A DNA stretch of 64,000 nt. Source: Channa striata. Its lineage: Eukaryota > Chordata > Actinopteri > Anabantiformes > Channidae. Below are positions 39,501-51,100 of this stretch, piece by piece. The notes beneath the pieces were generated by a model, which had not been told where the DNA came from, ran no database searches, and worked only from the letters and a program-made list of their open reading frames with translations. Numbering within the stretch: position 1 is the first letter of the stretch; the number at the start of each line of letters is the position of its first letter. The stretch is from the NCBI GenBank assembly GCA_033026295.1, contig CM065184.1:12589501-12653500 (forward strand), given 5' to 3'. The position numbers were made by a program, and so were the translations under genes.

Positions 39501-42027
39501 TATAATTCTTCTTCCAGTGAAATTTCACGTCCGCTGCTTTACGTTAAGCCTTCAGCCTCCATCTTTACCTCCCCGCCATGGTATCAAATCCAAGACGTAG
39601 TATTTCTAGAGACCCTTTTCACTAAGGCTCCGGGAGAAAAAGTGTTTGAAGACCTCCCTGACATTTAGACTCTCTCTGAAGATGACTTTGCCTTCTACTA
39701 TAGCCTGCGGGAACATAGTAAGACCCGCACTAAACTTCAATTGATATGCAGTGCCAGATTCCTCTAGGGGAAATTATCATTCTGTTCATAATAAGAGCCA
39801 CAACAAGCACCTGGAAAATGACTTTATTATACACTCCGCTTCAATAAAAGTTTTCTATGACCCATTGGAAACACACACACACGGTGCGCGGACCATAATC
39901 GTGATGAAATGAAAACTATATTATGCATATGATAGAATGCTTATTTGATGGTAGGCTGTGCGAGGATGCACATCTGCTCAGATGTGCTTGATTGGCAGGT
40001 TGTTAATGCAGCGCTGTAGCCTTGGATGGAGGTGCTCAGAGACCCTCTTTTTTCCTGGAGCCATTATCCAAATATGTTCTGTTTTTCAAACAAATGAATG
40101 GCACAAAAATCAAAGTATCAAAAATGTATTGCCCTTCATAATGGAATTCCCTCTGAGCAAGGACATGTAACAATGGACAATTCTCAGCTTCCTGTCCTTT
40201 CCCTCTCTATATGCCAATGGATGTGACCTCCACAGCTTTAACAATGGGGCATCCAGCAGCATAAGCACTTGGCTTCTCGCCACAGCACAACGTGCAATAA
40301 GGCGGCTTTCATCTTTGTTGTTATATTTAAGGATGACATCCTAGCCTGTCGGCCTCTACTATTGTCTTCTCCGTGATTATTTTCTACTGTTGTTTAGCCC
40401 CAGTTGTGGCTCTTTGATGAAAAGGTCGCCACTCAATTGGAAAACAGTCATTAAAATGCGGTGGGTACTATTCACCAGTGTGCATGGGGGAACCAACTCA
40501 ACTGAGCTGGTTAATCAAAAGTTAATTATATAATTTTCATGCAGATGAGGGAAACATTCAAATGAATCCCAACTCTACAATCATTACAAAAAATAAATAA
40601 AGAAATAATTCTAAAATGCTATAAAATGTTCAGGGACCAGGAGGCTGTAAACAATATGAAGTTTAATTTGAGGTAAACAAAGTGAATATCCACCAGGGGG
40701 TCTGGGAAGGAGAAAGTGAGGTTAAATCAAATTTGGAAACATAGATACCAGCAGGTTTTGTTGTCCTGATATACGTGCAATTAGGCAGGTCCTTGATGAG
40801 GACACTGGGAGGGAGAAAGTTGGCTTTCACAACAAATGCTCTGGGATTATTTAAAAGGAATTTATGGGATTTTATGCTTTATCTGTAAACATTAATTATT
40901 TCTCATACAAGTATACCAAATTGAATTAAAACCATATTTCAGAAAATGTTATAAAAGCATAATTATCTTTTATGAGCATGTTGCAAAATTAGTGGAAACT
41001 CCGCAAACATGAGTACAAACTCAAGTGAAACCATTCAAGCCTCGTCGTGACTTCCGGACGAAAAGGCCCTGGCCAACATTTTCTTCTTCAACTTTGTCGA
41101 AGGAGGTAAAGTTGCACTTTTCAAAAAATTCTTTCCTCATCAAAGGAAACGATTGTGTTATGTAAATTACATCCATGAATATTAAACCGGCGATGTGAAG
41201 TATCACAAATGAACAAGCATTGTTCTGGAAGTGCAATGGAATGTGCTTTAATTTCTCTTTAATTCTATGTGCTTTTATAATGTTCACCTTTTCCCAGTAG
41301 TGCCAGTGGGTTTGGGTTCATTGGTGTGCATTACAACCATGCTCTAACAATGCCGGGCCTCCCCGGTGTCAGCACAGTTCATGAATCCTGGCCCCTTATG
41401 CACCAGGCGATTAGTATGGTGCTCTGTCTGTGGGGCTTTGCCAGAAAATGAGTTCTCTTTAAAACATATGCCCCCTGCTGATTATTTTCCTTTCCTGATA
41501 TGAAATTCCAATTTTTATAATGAACATCAGTTTCCTTTACAGAAAGCAGAAAGAAAAAAAAGTTTGACACTTTGTCTGCTTTGGATGACTGCGGTTATTC
41601 CAAATGGGCGAAATGCCGTTGTGGACATCACAAGCAGGAAATATTAAGATGAGCGTCTTTCATACTGGGGGCTAATAAGCATTCAAGGTAGAAGCACAGA
41701 AATCAGCTGGTGTAATTTTCCACAGCACATGTGCACATGACTGGTGTGGCAGAAAATGGAATTACCAAAAGTGTAACAAATTCAATTAAGTCATTGATTT
41801 TAATAAATTGGCGTAATCACCAGCTGTTGTCATGCTAAGATTGTTGTGTCACAAGTTTGTCATGCTTGTCGGTCGTGGCTGCTTTACAAAAGCAATTTAA
41901 TCTATTTAGAATCTTAAAAACAGCGTCTCTTTTCTTATAAATCATAATTTCAATTCTGATGATGAGATGAATGGGAGGCTGCTCTCACTGAATAACAGAC
42001 TTGATCGTTTCATTAGATTTCAAAAAC

Positions 42028-42033
42028 TTTATT
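42028..42033 (-). other. gnrh3: Candidate polyadenylation signal of gnrh3
   Basis: AATAAA on the minus strand, 127 bases downstream of the gnrh3 stop codon. This is the first canonical hexamer I see after the stop, and it implies a 3' UTR of about 150 bases. Confidence 0.55.
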
Positions 42034-42159
42034 ATAATTTTACACGGCTTTGAATGTTACAGACATGTGACTTACATCTGTGTAATAAATGCGATGATGT
42101 GTTGAAGCTGGACAATCCACCACTGTTGTTGAATTTGATGCAAATACAATCTCAGCTCT

Positions 42160-42213
42160 TCAATTGGTGGGCAACTTTTTCTTTCGGTCAAAATGACTAG
42201 AATCATCATAAAT
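42160..42213 (-). CDS. gnrh3: gnrh3 exon 4: C-terminal GAP and stop codon
   Basis: Eighteen codons follow a CAG acceptor at 42216-42214. They encode [17 protein letters not shown] and a TGA stop at 42162-42160. The [10 protein letters not shown] core is the conserved GAP tail. The tyrosine at the second position and the KLPTN ending differ from the commoner IND and KRFPNK-like endings that I recall for the family. Confidence 0.94.
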   Translation of the reverse strand: MYDDSSHFDRKKKLPTN

Positions 42214-42910
42214 CTGAAAAGATTGAATAGTAAATTTCACTTTGAGTCCCTGCTTCAATATTTAATCTAACTTATTTTAAAATGTTTATTTCTACATGTG
42301 ATACCAAACAAATCTGAGCAAATTAGCAAAAGATCCATTCAAACATTCCAAATGATTAAAGTCAAGCATGCACATATTCACTCATGCAAAAAGAGAAAAA
42401 TAAAAAAACAGCCATTCAGAGGTTTGTATATTGCCATTGCTGCTTTGGAACACAGTTGCACACAGTGCTGTAGTGTACATTAATATTGTACAATTGAAGT
42501 AGACATTGGTAATAAATTATGTATAATAAGCACTTACAACATTGTATGGTCTAAGTCTCTCTTGGGTTTGGGCACTCGCCTCTTCAGGAAGAGATACCAC
42601 TCCGCCTGTTCCCATCATCTAAGCACAAAAGAAGAGAAGATACAAAAAAAAAAGAGTGGATGTGAAATCTAAACACTGCGAAACAATGCGAAAAATAAAA
42701 ATAGCCAAACTAAACAGATCCATTGTGCAAAGGTTTTTCTGTAAAATTAGCTTCGAAAACCACATGGCTCACCCTGATGGTCGCCTCCAGTTCTCCCACG
42801 CTCCTCTTTCCACCTGGTAGCCATCCGTAGGACCAGTGCTGGGACAGGGCGACCTGAACCACCAACGCCAACAACAACACCTGCACCATCACTCGGCTGC
42901 TCGCTTCCAT
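42160..42910 (-). CDS. gnrh3: gnrh3, prepro-gonadotropin-releasing hormone 3 (salmon-type GnRH), complete CDS in three exons
   Basis: Joining 42910-42773, 42618-42538 and 42213-42160 on the minus strand gives a 90-residue precursor. Residues 1-23 form a signal peptide with a leucine/valine core, ending VALS. Residues 24-33 are the decapeptide [10 protein letters not shown], the exact salmon-type hormone. Next comes GKR, the amidation donor and dibasic cleavage site. The rest is GnRH-associated peptide, starting [10 protein letters not shown]. All introns are GT-AG and all coding junctions are phase 0. The secreted, N-terminally pyroglutamylated and C-terminally amidated decapeptide is known in teleosts as a terminal-nerve and forebrain neuromodulator and, in species lacking GnRH1, a hypophysiotropic hormone. 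The gene lies about 1.9 kb downstream of ptpre on the same strand. The identification rests on an exact hormone match and the canonical four-exon layout. Confidence 0.97.
42538..42618 (-). CDS. gnrh3: gnrh3 exon 3: central GnRH-associated peptide
   Basis: This 81-nt exon encodes 27 residues, from [14 protein letters not shown] to ERLRPYNV. The acceptor is TTAG just before 42618, and the donor is GTAAGT, starting at 42537. The sequence is typical of the family's conserved GAP exon. Both ends are phase 0. Confidence 0.96.
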
Positions 42911-42915
42911 TAGAG
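42773..42915 (-). CDS. gnrh3: gnrh3 exon 2: signal peptide, decapeptide, GKR and start of GAP (coding 42773-42910)
   Basis: The acceptor CTGCAG lies just before 42915, and five untranslated bases precede the ATG at 42910-42908. The exon encodes 46 residues ending ATIR, and the donor is GTGAGC at 42772-42767. The ATG was chosen because it opens a classical signal peptide directly followed by the hormone. Confidence 0.97.
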
Positions 42916-43098
42916 CTGCAGGGGGAAGCCAAAGTTGTAATAAAAGCTGTAGTGTCACAGTCTCCTCACTCACACCTCCACGGCTCACAGACCAGGGGTT
43001 ACTCGACATTGGTAAACAGAATTTGAGACAGTAATTAGCAGGAAGAGTAATTGTAAGTTAATGAACGTTGAGAAAAACTTCCACGAGGACTGACTCAC

Positions 43099-43121
43099 CT
43101 CTGTATTTGCCTTGTTAGCAT
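43099..43121 (-). other. gnrh3: gnrh3 exon 1, non-coding 5' leader (5' end approximate)
   Basis: A strong donor, AGAG|GTGAGT, ends this exon at 43099. The TATA box at 43151-43145 puts the start site about 25-30 bases downstream, near 43121. A short untranslated first exon is usual for GnRH genes. The 5' end is inferred from TATA spacing, not read directly. Confidence 0.7.
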
Positions 43122-43144
43122 GTGGTGCATTAGCCAGAGGGAGG

Positions 43145-43151
43145 TTTTATA
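43145..43151 (-). promoter_or_regulatory. gnrh3: TATA box of gnrh3
   Basis: TATAAAA on the minus strand, 46 bases upstream of the exon 1 donor. It suits a focused promoter with a start site near 43121. Confidence 0.75.
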
Positions 43152-43174
43152 GGTGTTGTGCAAGGATGTTGTCA

Positions 43175-43186
43175 GGATTATAATCC
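43175..43186 (-). promoter_or_regulatory. Palindromic OTX/bicoid-type site in the gnrh3 proximal promoter
   Basis: GGATTATAATCC is a perfect 12-base palindrome made of two inverted TAATCC cores, the consensus bound by OTX and other K50 homeodomain proteins. It sits 23 bases upstream of the TATA box. OTX2 is an established activator of vertebrate GnRH genes, so a functional site is plausible. Binding itself is inferred. Confidence 0.45.
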
Positions 43187-44742
43187 CCTCTCTGCAGGTG
43201 TGACACATTTACTGACTAATGGGACACAAAATACTACTAATGGAGCCGGCTAAGTGCTCGTGTGCTGACATCACCAGGAGGGTTCAAACAGCATGAAAGA
43301 TATATCAAAAACATCTTTTGTGTTTTCAATGCATCTGTGTGGAGGCAGAAACAAAGGCATTTAGATCAAATCTGACATTTCTCTCCATCTATAATTTATT
43401 GGATTCAGCTTTTAGCAAACAAATAGCAGTTCAGATCCGTACAGATTCAAAAAGGCAGAAACATCCTCGAAAGATGCTCGTGCGTTTACGTTACACCCGT
43501 GGAAAGGCCTCGCTGTCCTCTCCCCCCATGTCATATTCTATCAGCATGACTATACATGAAATTAAACAATGCATTAAACCTCAGTGATGATTAACGACCA
43601 CAACAGGAATAATGTAAAACAAATAAAGTAGCTGACTTCAATTTTGTAGCTCTACAGTCGATACAAATTGTAGTACAATGGCAGTACAAACATGGTAGAA
43701 ATTTCTTCACCCAAAACTCAAACTTATTGTTTTACAAAGGAGTAAACAGAAGCCCTGCAAAAATATACATTATGCTTTTAACTATGCAGCAATGTTATGG
43801 TTTTATTGGTAACATCTAATATTAAGACTGATGTCCAAAACTGTGGGAACGTATGTTGTATTTGAGTTGCTATTGCTTATTACAGACATTTTCAAACTTG
43901 ACATTTGCAACTAATTAATCAACTTTGTAACTACGGTAGATTTCTTATCTGTATAATATTCCACAAAGTATTTTTATAAACAATGAATTAATGATTCATA
44001 CAAGAAACCATTAAAATACACCTTCAAAGGTATCTAATATATCTAAATTAAACACAAACATCTGGCTTGTCTTTAATAAAACGGTGTCACTTGGTGACAA
44101 GCTTTTCCCGATTAGAACTGTTTTCTAATCAATATGGCACTGGTGCATTTGGATCTGGAACTACGAGGTTGTACAAAATTATATTGTTTTAAAGGAGGAT
44201 GCAATGCAATCTAAAGATAATTAGGTTTAATTCATGTAATAATAGAATATTTTCTGCCTGTTCCTGTGTGGACTGATTGAACTTGGCCGTGTCGGGTGTC
44301 AGTCCACTAAGTAATATTGCCACAGGCAAAAAATAAAGTTGGTGAAGTTGAATGAAATTGCAACAGGCAGCAGCTGTTAAGTTATTCACGGACAGAACTG
44401 AGGTGTCTCATACAATAAAATGTATTTTATGAGTTTTTGTTTCGGCTAAAAGCGGATCATAAATAAATTTCACACATGTCACTCGGGGCATCATTTTAGC
44501 AACAGCATGAATGATTTTACCCAACTTATAGCAATGACTCAAACGTGTTGAGTGGGCTGCGTGGAACATTGTTGGAAATGAAAGGCGTTGTGGTCAGCAA
44601 CAAAACAAAGCAGAAATAAAAGAGAGAATATTCACACATCACTGGTGCATTTCAGGTAATGAGCAATACATATTACAGTAAATATACATTATTTATATAG
44701 CTACAGTTTAAATACAGTTATTAAATATTTCCTCTTACACAT

Positions 44743-44748
44743 TTTATT
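44743..44748 (-). other. ptpre: Candidate polyadenylation signal of ptpre
   Basis: AATAAA on the minus strand, about 300 bases downstream of the ptpre stop codon. Another hexamer at 43807-43802 could serve a longer 3' UTR. Both precede the gnrh3 promoter. Confidence 0.4.
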
Positions 44749-45044
44749 GACCTTTTTAATGTTGCATGTGTGCAACAAAAAACTATTTTTACACAATCAA
44801 GAAGCCAACCAGGCATTAGGAAAACCCCTATCATTTCTATATTTTACATCGGCGTACCTTAAGATCAAACATTCCTCCCCTGGAGCACAGATTTTTTTTT
44901 CAATGATATTACAGCATGTTACAACATTTGTTAGATCTGTAATCAAGTGCAAAATGTAAAAAGAGCTCACTTTAGAAAACAACATTCAGAAAAAATTGCA
45001 TAAGTTAATTTGACAGAAGCATACAGAACACTATCTGAAAGGTG

Positions 45045-45119
45045 TTATTTAAAATTGGCGTAGTCTGAGAAAATGTCAACAAAATCCTGAACCACCCTGT
45101 AGCAGAAGTCGTATTGTTC
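45045..45119 (-). CDS. ptpre: ptpre last coding exon and stop
   Basis: Twenty-five codons encode [20 protein letters not shown] followed by ANFK and TAA (45047-45045). The SDYANFK ending is diagnostic of the PTPRA/PTPRE pair, and the tyrosine in it is the known Grb2/Src-family docking site in these proteins. Confidence 0.97.
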   Translation of the reverse strand, partial: EQYDFCYRVVQDFVDIFSDYANFK

Positions 45120-48100
45120 CTGGAGGGAAAAAGCATATGGAAAAGTGTTATGTGCATATATGTGCGAAAGCGGCTACAAACGCGCGTGAGGAAGCTGCCA
45201 GGTTCTGCACAGCAGGTTGGATTTGATCACGTTTTTCACCTACCACAGTCTGAACCATGTGTGGTCTCTGCATGCGTAAACTCTTGACTGTCTGAAAAAC
45301 GTCCAGGAGGCCCTCGGCTTTCACTCTCTCCAGAATGTTACTGAGGGCGATGAACGTACCGGTCCGTCCTGCGCCAGCACTGAAACATGAAGGACAAAAC
45401 TATCAGCAACAAAAGTAGAACTAGAACATTTGGAATTCTAACTGTGTTCCTGACCAAAAAAAAAACAGTGCAATGAAACTCTTGTAATTAGCAACACATC
45501 CTTTTTCCTTTTTTGATGAAAAAGTCTGCAAGAGAAAAGGTGACCTTTGTGTAATGGTGCTAATAATCATCCTCACTTAAAGAGAGGCTAATCCAAACGC
45601 TAACACTAATCAGTTTGGAAGCTCAGTGTTTGACTGAGTCAATGTTTACAGGGATGGTGGGACGGGGAGAGAAAGACGGAGAGAGACTGGGAGCGAGCGC
45701 GATTCGTCGGAGAAGTGTAGAGAGACGTTGGGGATTGCAGAGGGTTAGCCCCATTCCCAAGAGGCCGAGAAAAAGCTTTAAAAAGCCCCTCTTAGACAAG
45801 TGGTGATGAAGGAATAGAAGAGAATGATGACACCATTTCCTGTCGTTAGCTCATCTTATCAGATTAATCATAGTGGGAGTCAGAGGAGATTTCACTTTGA
45901 GAGGTTTTAATTGACTGTGAATCAGTGGATTGGATCAATCCCACAGGGGCATGCTGCTTTAGAATCACTTCACCTGAAGCTAGGTTCTGATCAAAGCTTT
46001 CACAGCGAAGTCTTTATAAGGGATCACATAAGTGGTTTAGGCATAGAACACCAGGTCTACCAAGGCAACGTGTTGAATCTATTGTAACAGACATTTGTGG
46101 AAAGGAAAAATGTTTCTGTAAAACTGAAATTTCTGCCAATATCGCTCCAGTCGTCTTCGTGCCAGGTAATAAAAGCACGGTGAAAACGAGAAGCTTGAAA
46201 GGACAAACGCTTCATGTAATAAATTGCATAAAGTGTTCAGCCGATGATGCGCATCATTCTGCAGAAAAGTGAAGTTTCCTCACCTGCAGTGCACAATTAT
46301 GGGATGGTTTCCAGACTGCTGCTGCTGCCTCTGCACAGCGGCAATAATGTCAATCATCCCTCTGCCATCAGCTGGTATTCCAATCTCAGGCCATCCGTGG
46401 AAGTGGAAGTGTCGGACATGTTGTGACTGCTTTTCCTGGTGAGAAGGAGAGATTGCTGGGTTACTTTTTATTAATAACAATGTAGCATATTATATATCTA
46501 ATACATATTATTTTATTAGCAGCTAAGAAATTGACATATTAATCTGTTAATATGTCAGGTATTGCAGAAAAGTGGAAGGTAAGTATTTGAATTAAAAAAT
46601 GAAATGAAAAGACAGCGTTACGCACAGGTCTGTATGTGAGCACCATGTCTTTGAGAGTGAACGTCTCACACTGAGTGTCTCCAGTCAGCTCCACTGTGTA
46701 ATCTCCAAATGTCACACTGCCCTCTGATGGCCAATACTGGAAACACTTCTCCTGGTTCCAAAGATTCAGAAAAACAATTAGGCGATTAATTCATTTCCTC
46801 TTGATGCTTTATATACTATCACTTTATACCGCAAATATAAAATATTTAAGTCAAGACGCATAATGATAAATAAAGACTTAAAAAAAAAAAAGCATGTACT
46901 TTCGCGGGGGCACAATACTGTACCTGCTCCCTTTCTTTGAGTTCGGTGAGCATAACGATTGAATGACACCTCCACTCCCACACCATCCTCCAGAAGTCCT
47001 CCACTGTGTGAGACAGGGGGCCCTGGGTTGCGATAAAATAGTCCTTCTGCCTGTAGCCCTGGAGGGCAGATCATCCGGTAAACAACACTCGAGTGTGCAG
47101 CGAACATAATATTTTGCATTGTTTTTAAAGGAAACAATGAGCTTTATATATACTTCTATGGGAAATCTATGGAGGAGGTCGCGAGGAAGTGCTTACATCA
47201 ATAAAGGAGGCATTGATGTAGTCGGTGAACTCCTGTCCTCTTTTCACTGAGAGTATTACTCGGTTGAAATCATCTGCAAGAAGAAAAAAGAGAAAATAAA
47301 ACTTTGCACAAGTGATTCCTAATAAATAAAACTTTAAAGATGCTGAAGGATAAAAAAAACTGTATAATTTTAGCTGTGTTATTAAGGCCGTACACGCAGA
47401 GCTCATATCTGTTTGACTGTAAACAGTTGTACCCTGGCTTCCCTTTTCCTCTCTACTCCCGACTTTACGTCGAGATACAAGCCGTGTTTCGATGTCACTG
47501 ATCACACAGACAGGAACTGATTAGCCGCATATCTGTGTACGGCATCTAGAAAATCATCAGCAGTGTGATACTTTGATGTTACTTGGATGTGATGTATTAT
47601 GGAACTGTTCGGAGTATCCGCGCAGTCCTTACACGGAATGATCTGAAGCACACGGTTCTTCTTCATGTTGGCAGGAAGGTTCCCAGTTCTCATGTTCTCC
47701 TTCATTATGCGAACGTTGGTCAGCTTCTGATGGGGCGGAACATGAGTGGGTGTACATGATCAGAAAGTTTGATTTTCATCTGCGCAAGGCAGTACAATGG
47801 CAATAAACACGCTGCTTTTTACGGCCTCGTGACACTAACACGGACAAAATGCAACAAGTATAAAGACAAAAGACGGACAGAAAGCTTTTTTTTTTTTTTT
47901 TTTACCGCTACAAGAGAAAAGAGGAACAGGCAGCAATGGGGAATAATTCCTTTCAGTGAGCAGGGAATTGTGAGGGCCTCTTTGCAGCAAAAATGAGAAT
48001 TTTTCACCGAGCTACAGTAAATTCTGTGTGGCAGATGGAGGTGCCATATGAAGTTTTAGTTGATTCAAAGCATCGTTATTTATGTTACTACTGCCAAGAG

Positions 48101-51100
48101 CAGCACCTTGGGCAAGTTTTCCATGAAAATATATCCATGCAGGGCGCAGGGTGACGGGGACGATTCATTACTGACTGAAATGTTTAAGAGTGAGCTTCTG
48201 TCTTCATACCCTGAACTCCTCCTCCAGGCCCAGCCTGTCGTGGGGAGCCCTGGTGTTGTGAAGCCTCTGCAGATGGCCCTCCAGAGAGCACACATCTAGC
48301 TCGGTGTCTCCGTACAGATAGTACTCCAACAGAGCCTGGTAGATGAAGGAGTACTGCATCTGAGGAGGAAGGCACAGGAAGTCACACAGGCGAAGAAGTC
48401 GAAGTAGTTGCTTTTGTTTGCCAAAGTATTTCCTACTATTTTTCGCATCATGGATCGGCTTGTTTTTCCGTGTCCTCGCTTGTTTATGCTGCGACTCGAG
48501 CAGCGAGTTGAGCTGTCAGTCCGAGGTACAAGGGGTCAGAAAGGGTCAACACTTACATCTGTCTGGATGAGTTGACAGCGCTGCTCTCGTATTCTGCTCA
48601 CAAAGCCGAACACGTCCACCCTCTGTTCCATGTGCATCATGTCGATCATGCTGTCAATGACAATGAATGTCCCGGTCCTCCCCACCCCAGCACTGCGGAA
48701 AGACAAACAAGAAGGAACAAGGTCTCCTCTGTAGCTAACAGCCGAGCGCAGCCACGAAACAAAGCGTGTCAGAAAGAACTCTGTGTTTTTACTGTACAAA
48801 AACATCTGCAGTGATCGAATCATGTAATACAGAACAAGGGACAAACTACGATAACGTCTTTACATCCTGTTTTGTATTTTCACACTTTCCCCGTATTCTG
48901 GACATGGACATCGGTAAAAGTGTGTAAAAGTGCTTCACCTCTGAAGCCCAAACAAACTCCTAATAGATTTACAAGGGTCATTTCAGCCGACAGCACCTCT
49001 GGGAGCAGCGAGCTGGGATTCCTCTGTGGGGCCTTAAAGCCTCATCAATGGAGCCCATTCAGGAACAACAGCCTCCCTCCCACAGCACCTGTTGCAGCAG
49101 TTGTTACAACTGGCTGCATATTTATTTGGTTGGGCATTAATCTGATTGGCCTGACAAGCACGTGTACACACCAGATGTACACGAACAGTCAGAACGTCAT
49201 ACTGGAAGCGATGCATTTATTCATCTACAATGCGCTGTTTTTTTTAAAATGGTAATACAATTATGTTAAATTCTAAACCCAATAAACTTAAATAGTAATA
49301 AAGCTCACATTTCGCCACAGTGTTATTTGTCATCAGCAGCGTGAAGTGTTACAGTAAGCACTTCTCATCCAATAAGACAGGATATTTTTCATGGTAAAAT
49401 TGTTTTCTTATCTTAAATAACAAATGGAATCTAGTGTCTCGCGGAATCAGTTTTGTGCTCTGGATAAAAAAACTGAAATACACGTAGACACAGAGAATTT
49501 CTCTGGCTTGTCCTCCACCGCATATTTCACTTTTCCTCTGCACATTTTACCTGCAGTGCACAACAATGGGTCCAGCATAGGACGGATTGACAGCCTTGAC
49601 CTTCTTGAGGAATTTCAGCATGCCGATGGGCGTGAATGGCACCCCGAAGTCTGGCCAGCTGGTGAAGTGGAGCTGGGTGACCAGGCGGGGAGCTCGGGGT
49701 CCGTCGCTGCCCTGCTGTGAAGCACAGACACGCTCAGTTTATACCTGTGCATGAGTGATGCTCACCTGGAAAAGTGACACGCTGACATGCTGTCAAAAAA
49801 AAAAAAACCAAACAGTGACCAATGTGAAATGTATCCTCACATTACGACGTATTTTACTTGTTAGTTTGTCATTGGTGACAGAATATAACTATTACGGGTT
49901 GTGTGTAGTGGCGTGCTCGTGCCGCACTCTCATAGCTCATGAACACTCCCACAAGAGAACATCATTTGATTCTTTTGAACACTCGGCTGCCCCGTGTTCA
50001 CAGAGCCGAATGTAAAAGCAACCAGTCTGTCAGCTCGCACTGCGGCGCTGCAGCAGAGTCAGAGAGGATGTCTGCACTTCCCCTGCTTCAAGTGGAGCGG
50101 GAACAAAGTGAATTTTGCAGTCTGAAGGCATTGCAGCACCCAACTCAGCGATCAAAAACACAAGAAATACAGATATTGTATAGTGATGAGTTTATTACAA
50201 AAATTCTTGACGTTCTTTAAGGTGTTTCTGTGCTGCTTTTCATTTATTTATTATATTTTGCATCATATTACAGCTTATTAAGATGTTCACGTTTTCCCAG
50301 GGGGAACATTACTTTTTATACCATCACCACGCTGCTTTGTTTCTTCTTTAATTTTTAATCACACTCTCTATTATGACTATAGATTTTTATGCCAATTAAC
50401 AACTATTTTTCAGGACATGCATCAAAATAAAGGCAACCATTACCCTGATCTCGGTAATTGTTTGCATAAATGTTTCCGTGCTCCTTCGGTGGAGTATAAT
50501 TACATTTTCACTTATGCGATGTGAGGTAAGTCAAACTCTGCAGAACATCAGATCAGACGCGGAAAATAACGACATGCTTTTTAAATAAAAAACTATTCAG
50601 TGCATTAATATCATTAGTGTTCTGATATGTAGATTTAATTGTTTTACTTACATACTGAACACAGAATTTTCTGACGGTGTAATCGACCAGCACAGTGAAG
50701 TCCTCCATGGCCACCTTGATGTTCCCATACATCCAGCAGCCCTTTTCTGGCCAGTACTGATAACATTTTTCCTGATGAGAGATGTGACATTAACTCAAAC
50801 TCTAAACAGCATTTCAAAATGACTTGCGTGTGAAATTATAGTATAGCTGCATCTATTGTGCTTCTTTTGTATCTGAATGTACAGAAAAGTGTAATTGTGT
50901 GAGTGTGTGTGTGTGTGTCACAATCCAATTCAAAGGAAGTCACAGGGACTTTGTGTGACTCTGTCAGTCAATAAGATGTTCACAGTGACATTTCAACTCA
51001 TTAACTAGATTTTCAGACTAATTATCGTAAAGCCTCTCAGGATCTGATCGAGAGTTATTCTGTCATTGATCACCAATGCCGCAATTCTGCCCTATCACAC

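Larger units (their letters stand above)
30001..42009. other. Gene desert, part 4, up to the gnrh3 3' end
   Basis: No supported exon. It contains a TG/G tract at 32913-32962, G-rich tracts at 35168-35220 and 37714-37734, an AAAT repeat at 36516-36546, a CpG cluster at 38127-38165 and enhancer-like islands at 30620-30700 and 32480-32640. Confidence 0.6.
43122..45044 (-). other. ptpre 3' UTR and ptpre-gnrh3 intergenic region
   Basis: About 1.9 kb between the ptpre stop and the inferred gnrh3 start site. It holds two candidate poly(A) signals, a TGTCAC-TTG-GTGACA inverted repeat at 44085-44099 and the gnrh3 proximal promoter. I see no reading frame of interest. The short same-strand spacing means ptpre termination and gnrh3 initiation share this interval. 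Confidence 0.6.

Noticed and set aside
49424..49720. Plus-strand frame of 98 codons
   Set aside because: Antisense to the ptpre WPD exon, which is certain on the minus strand.
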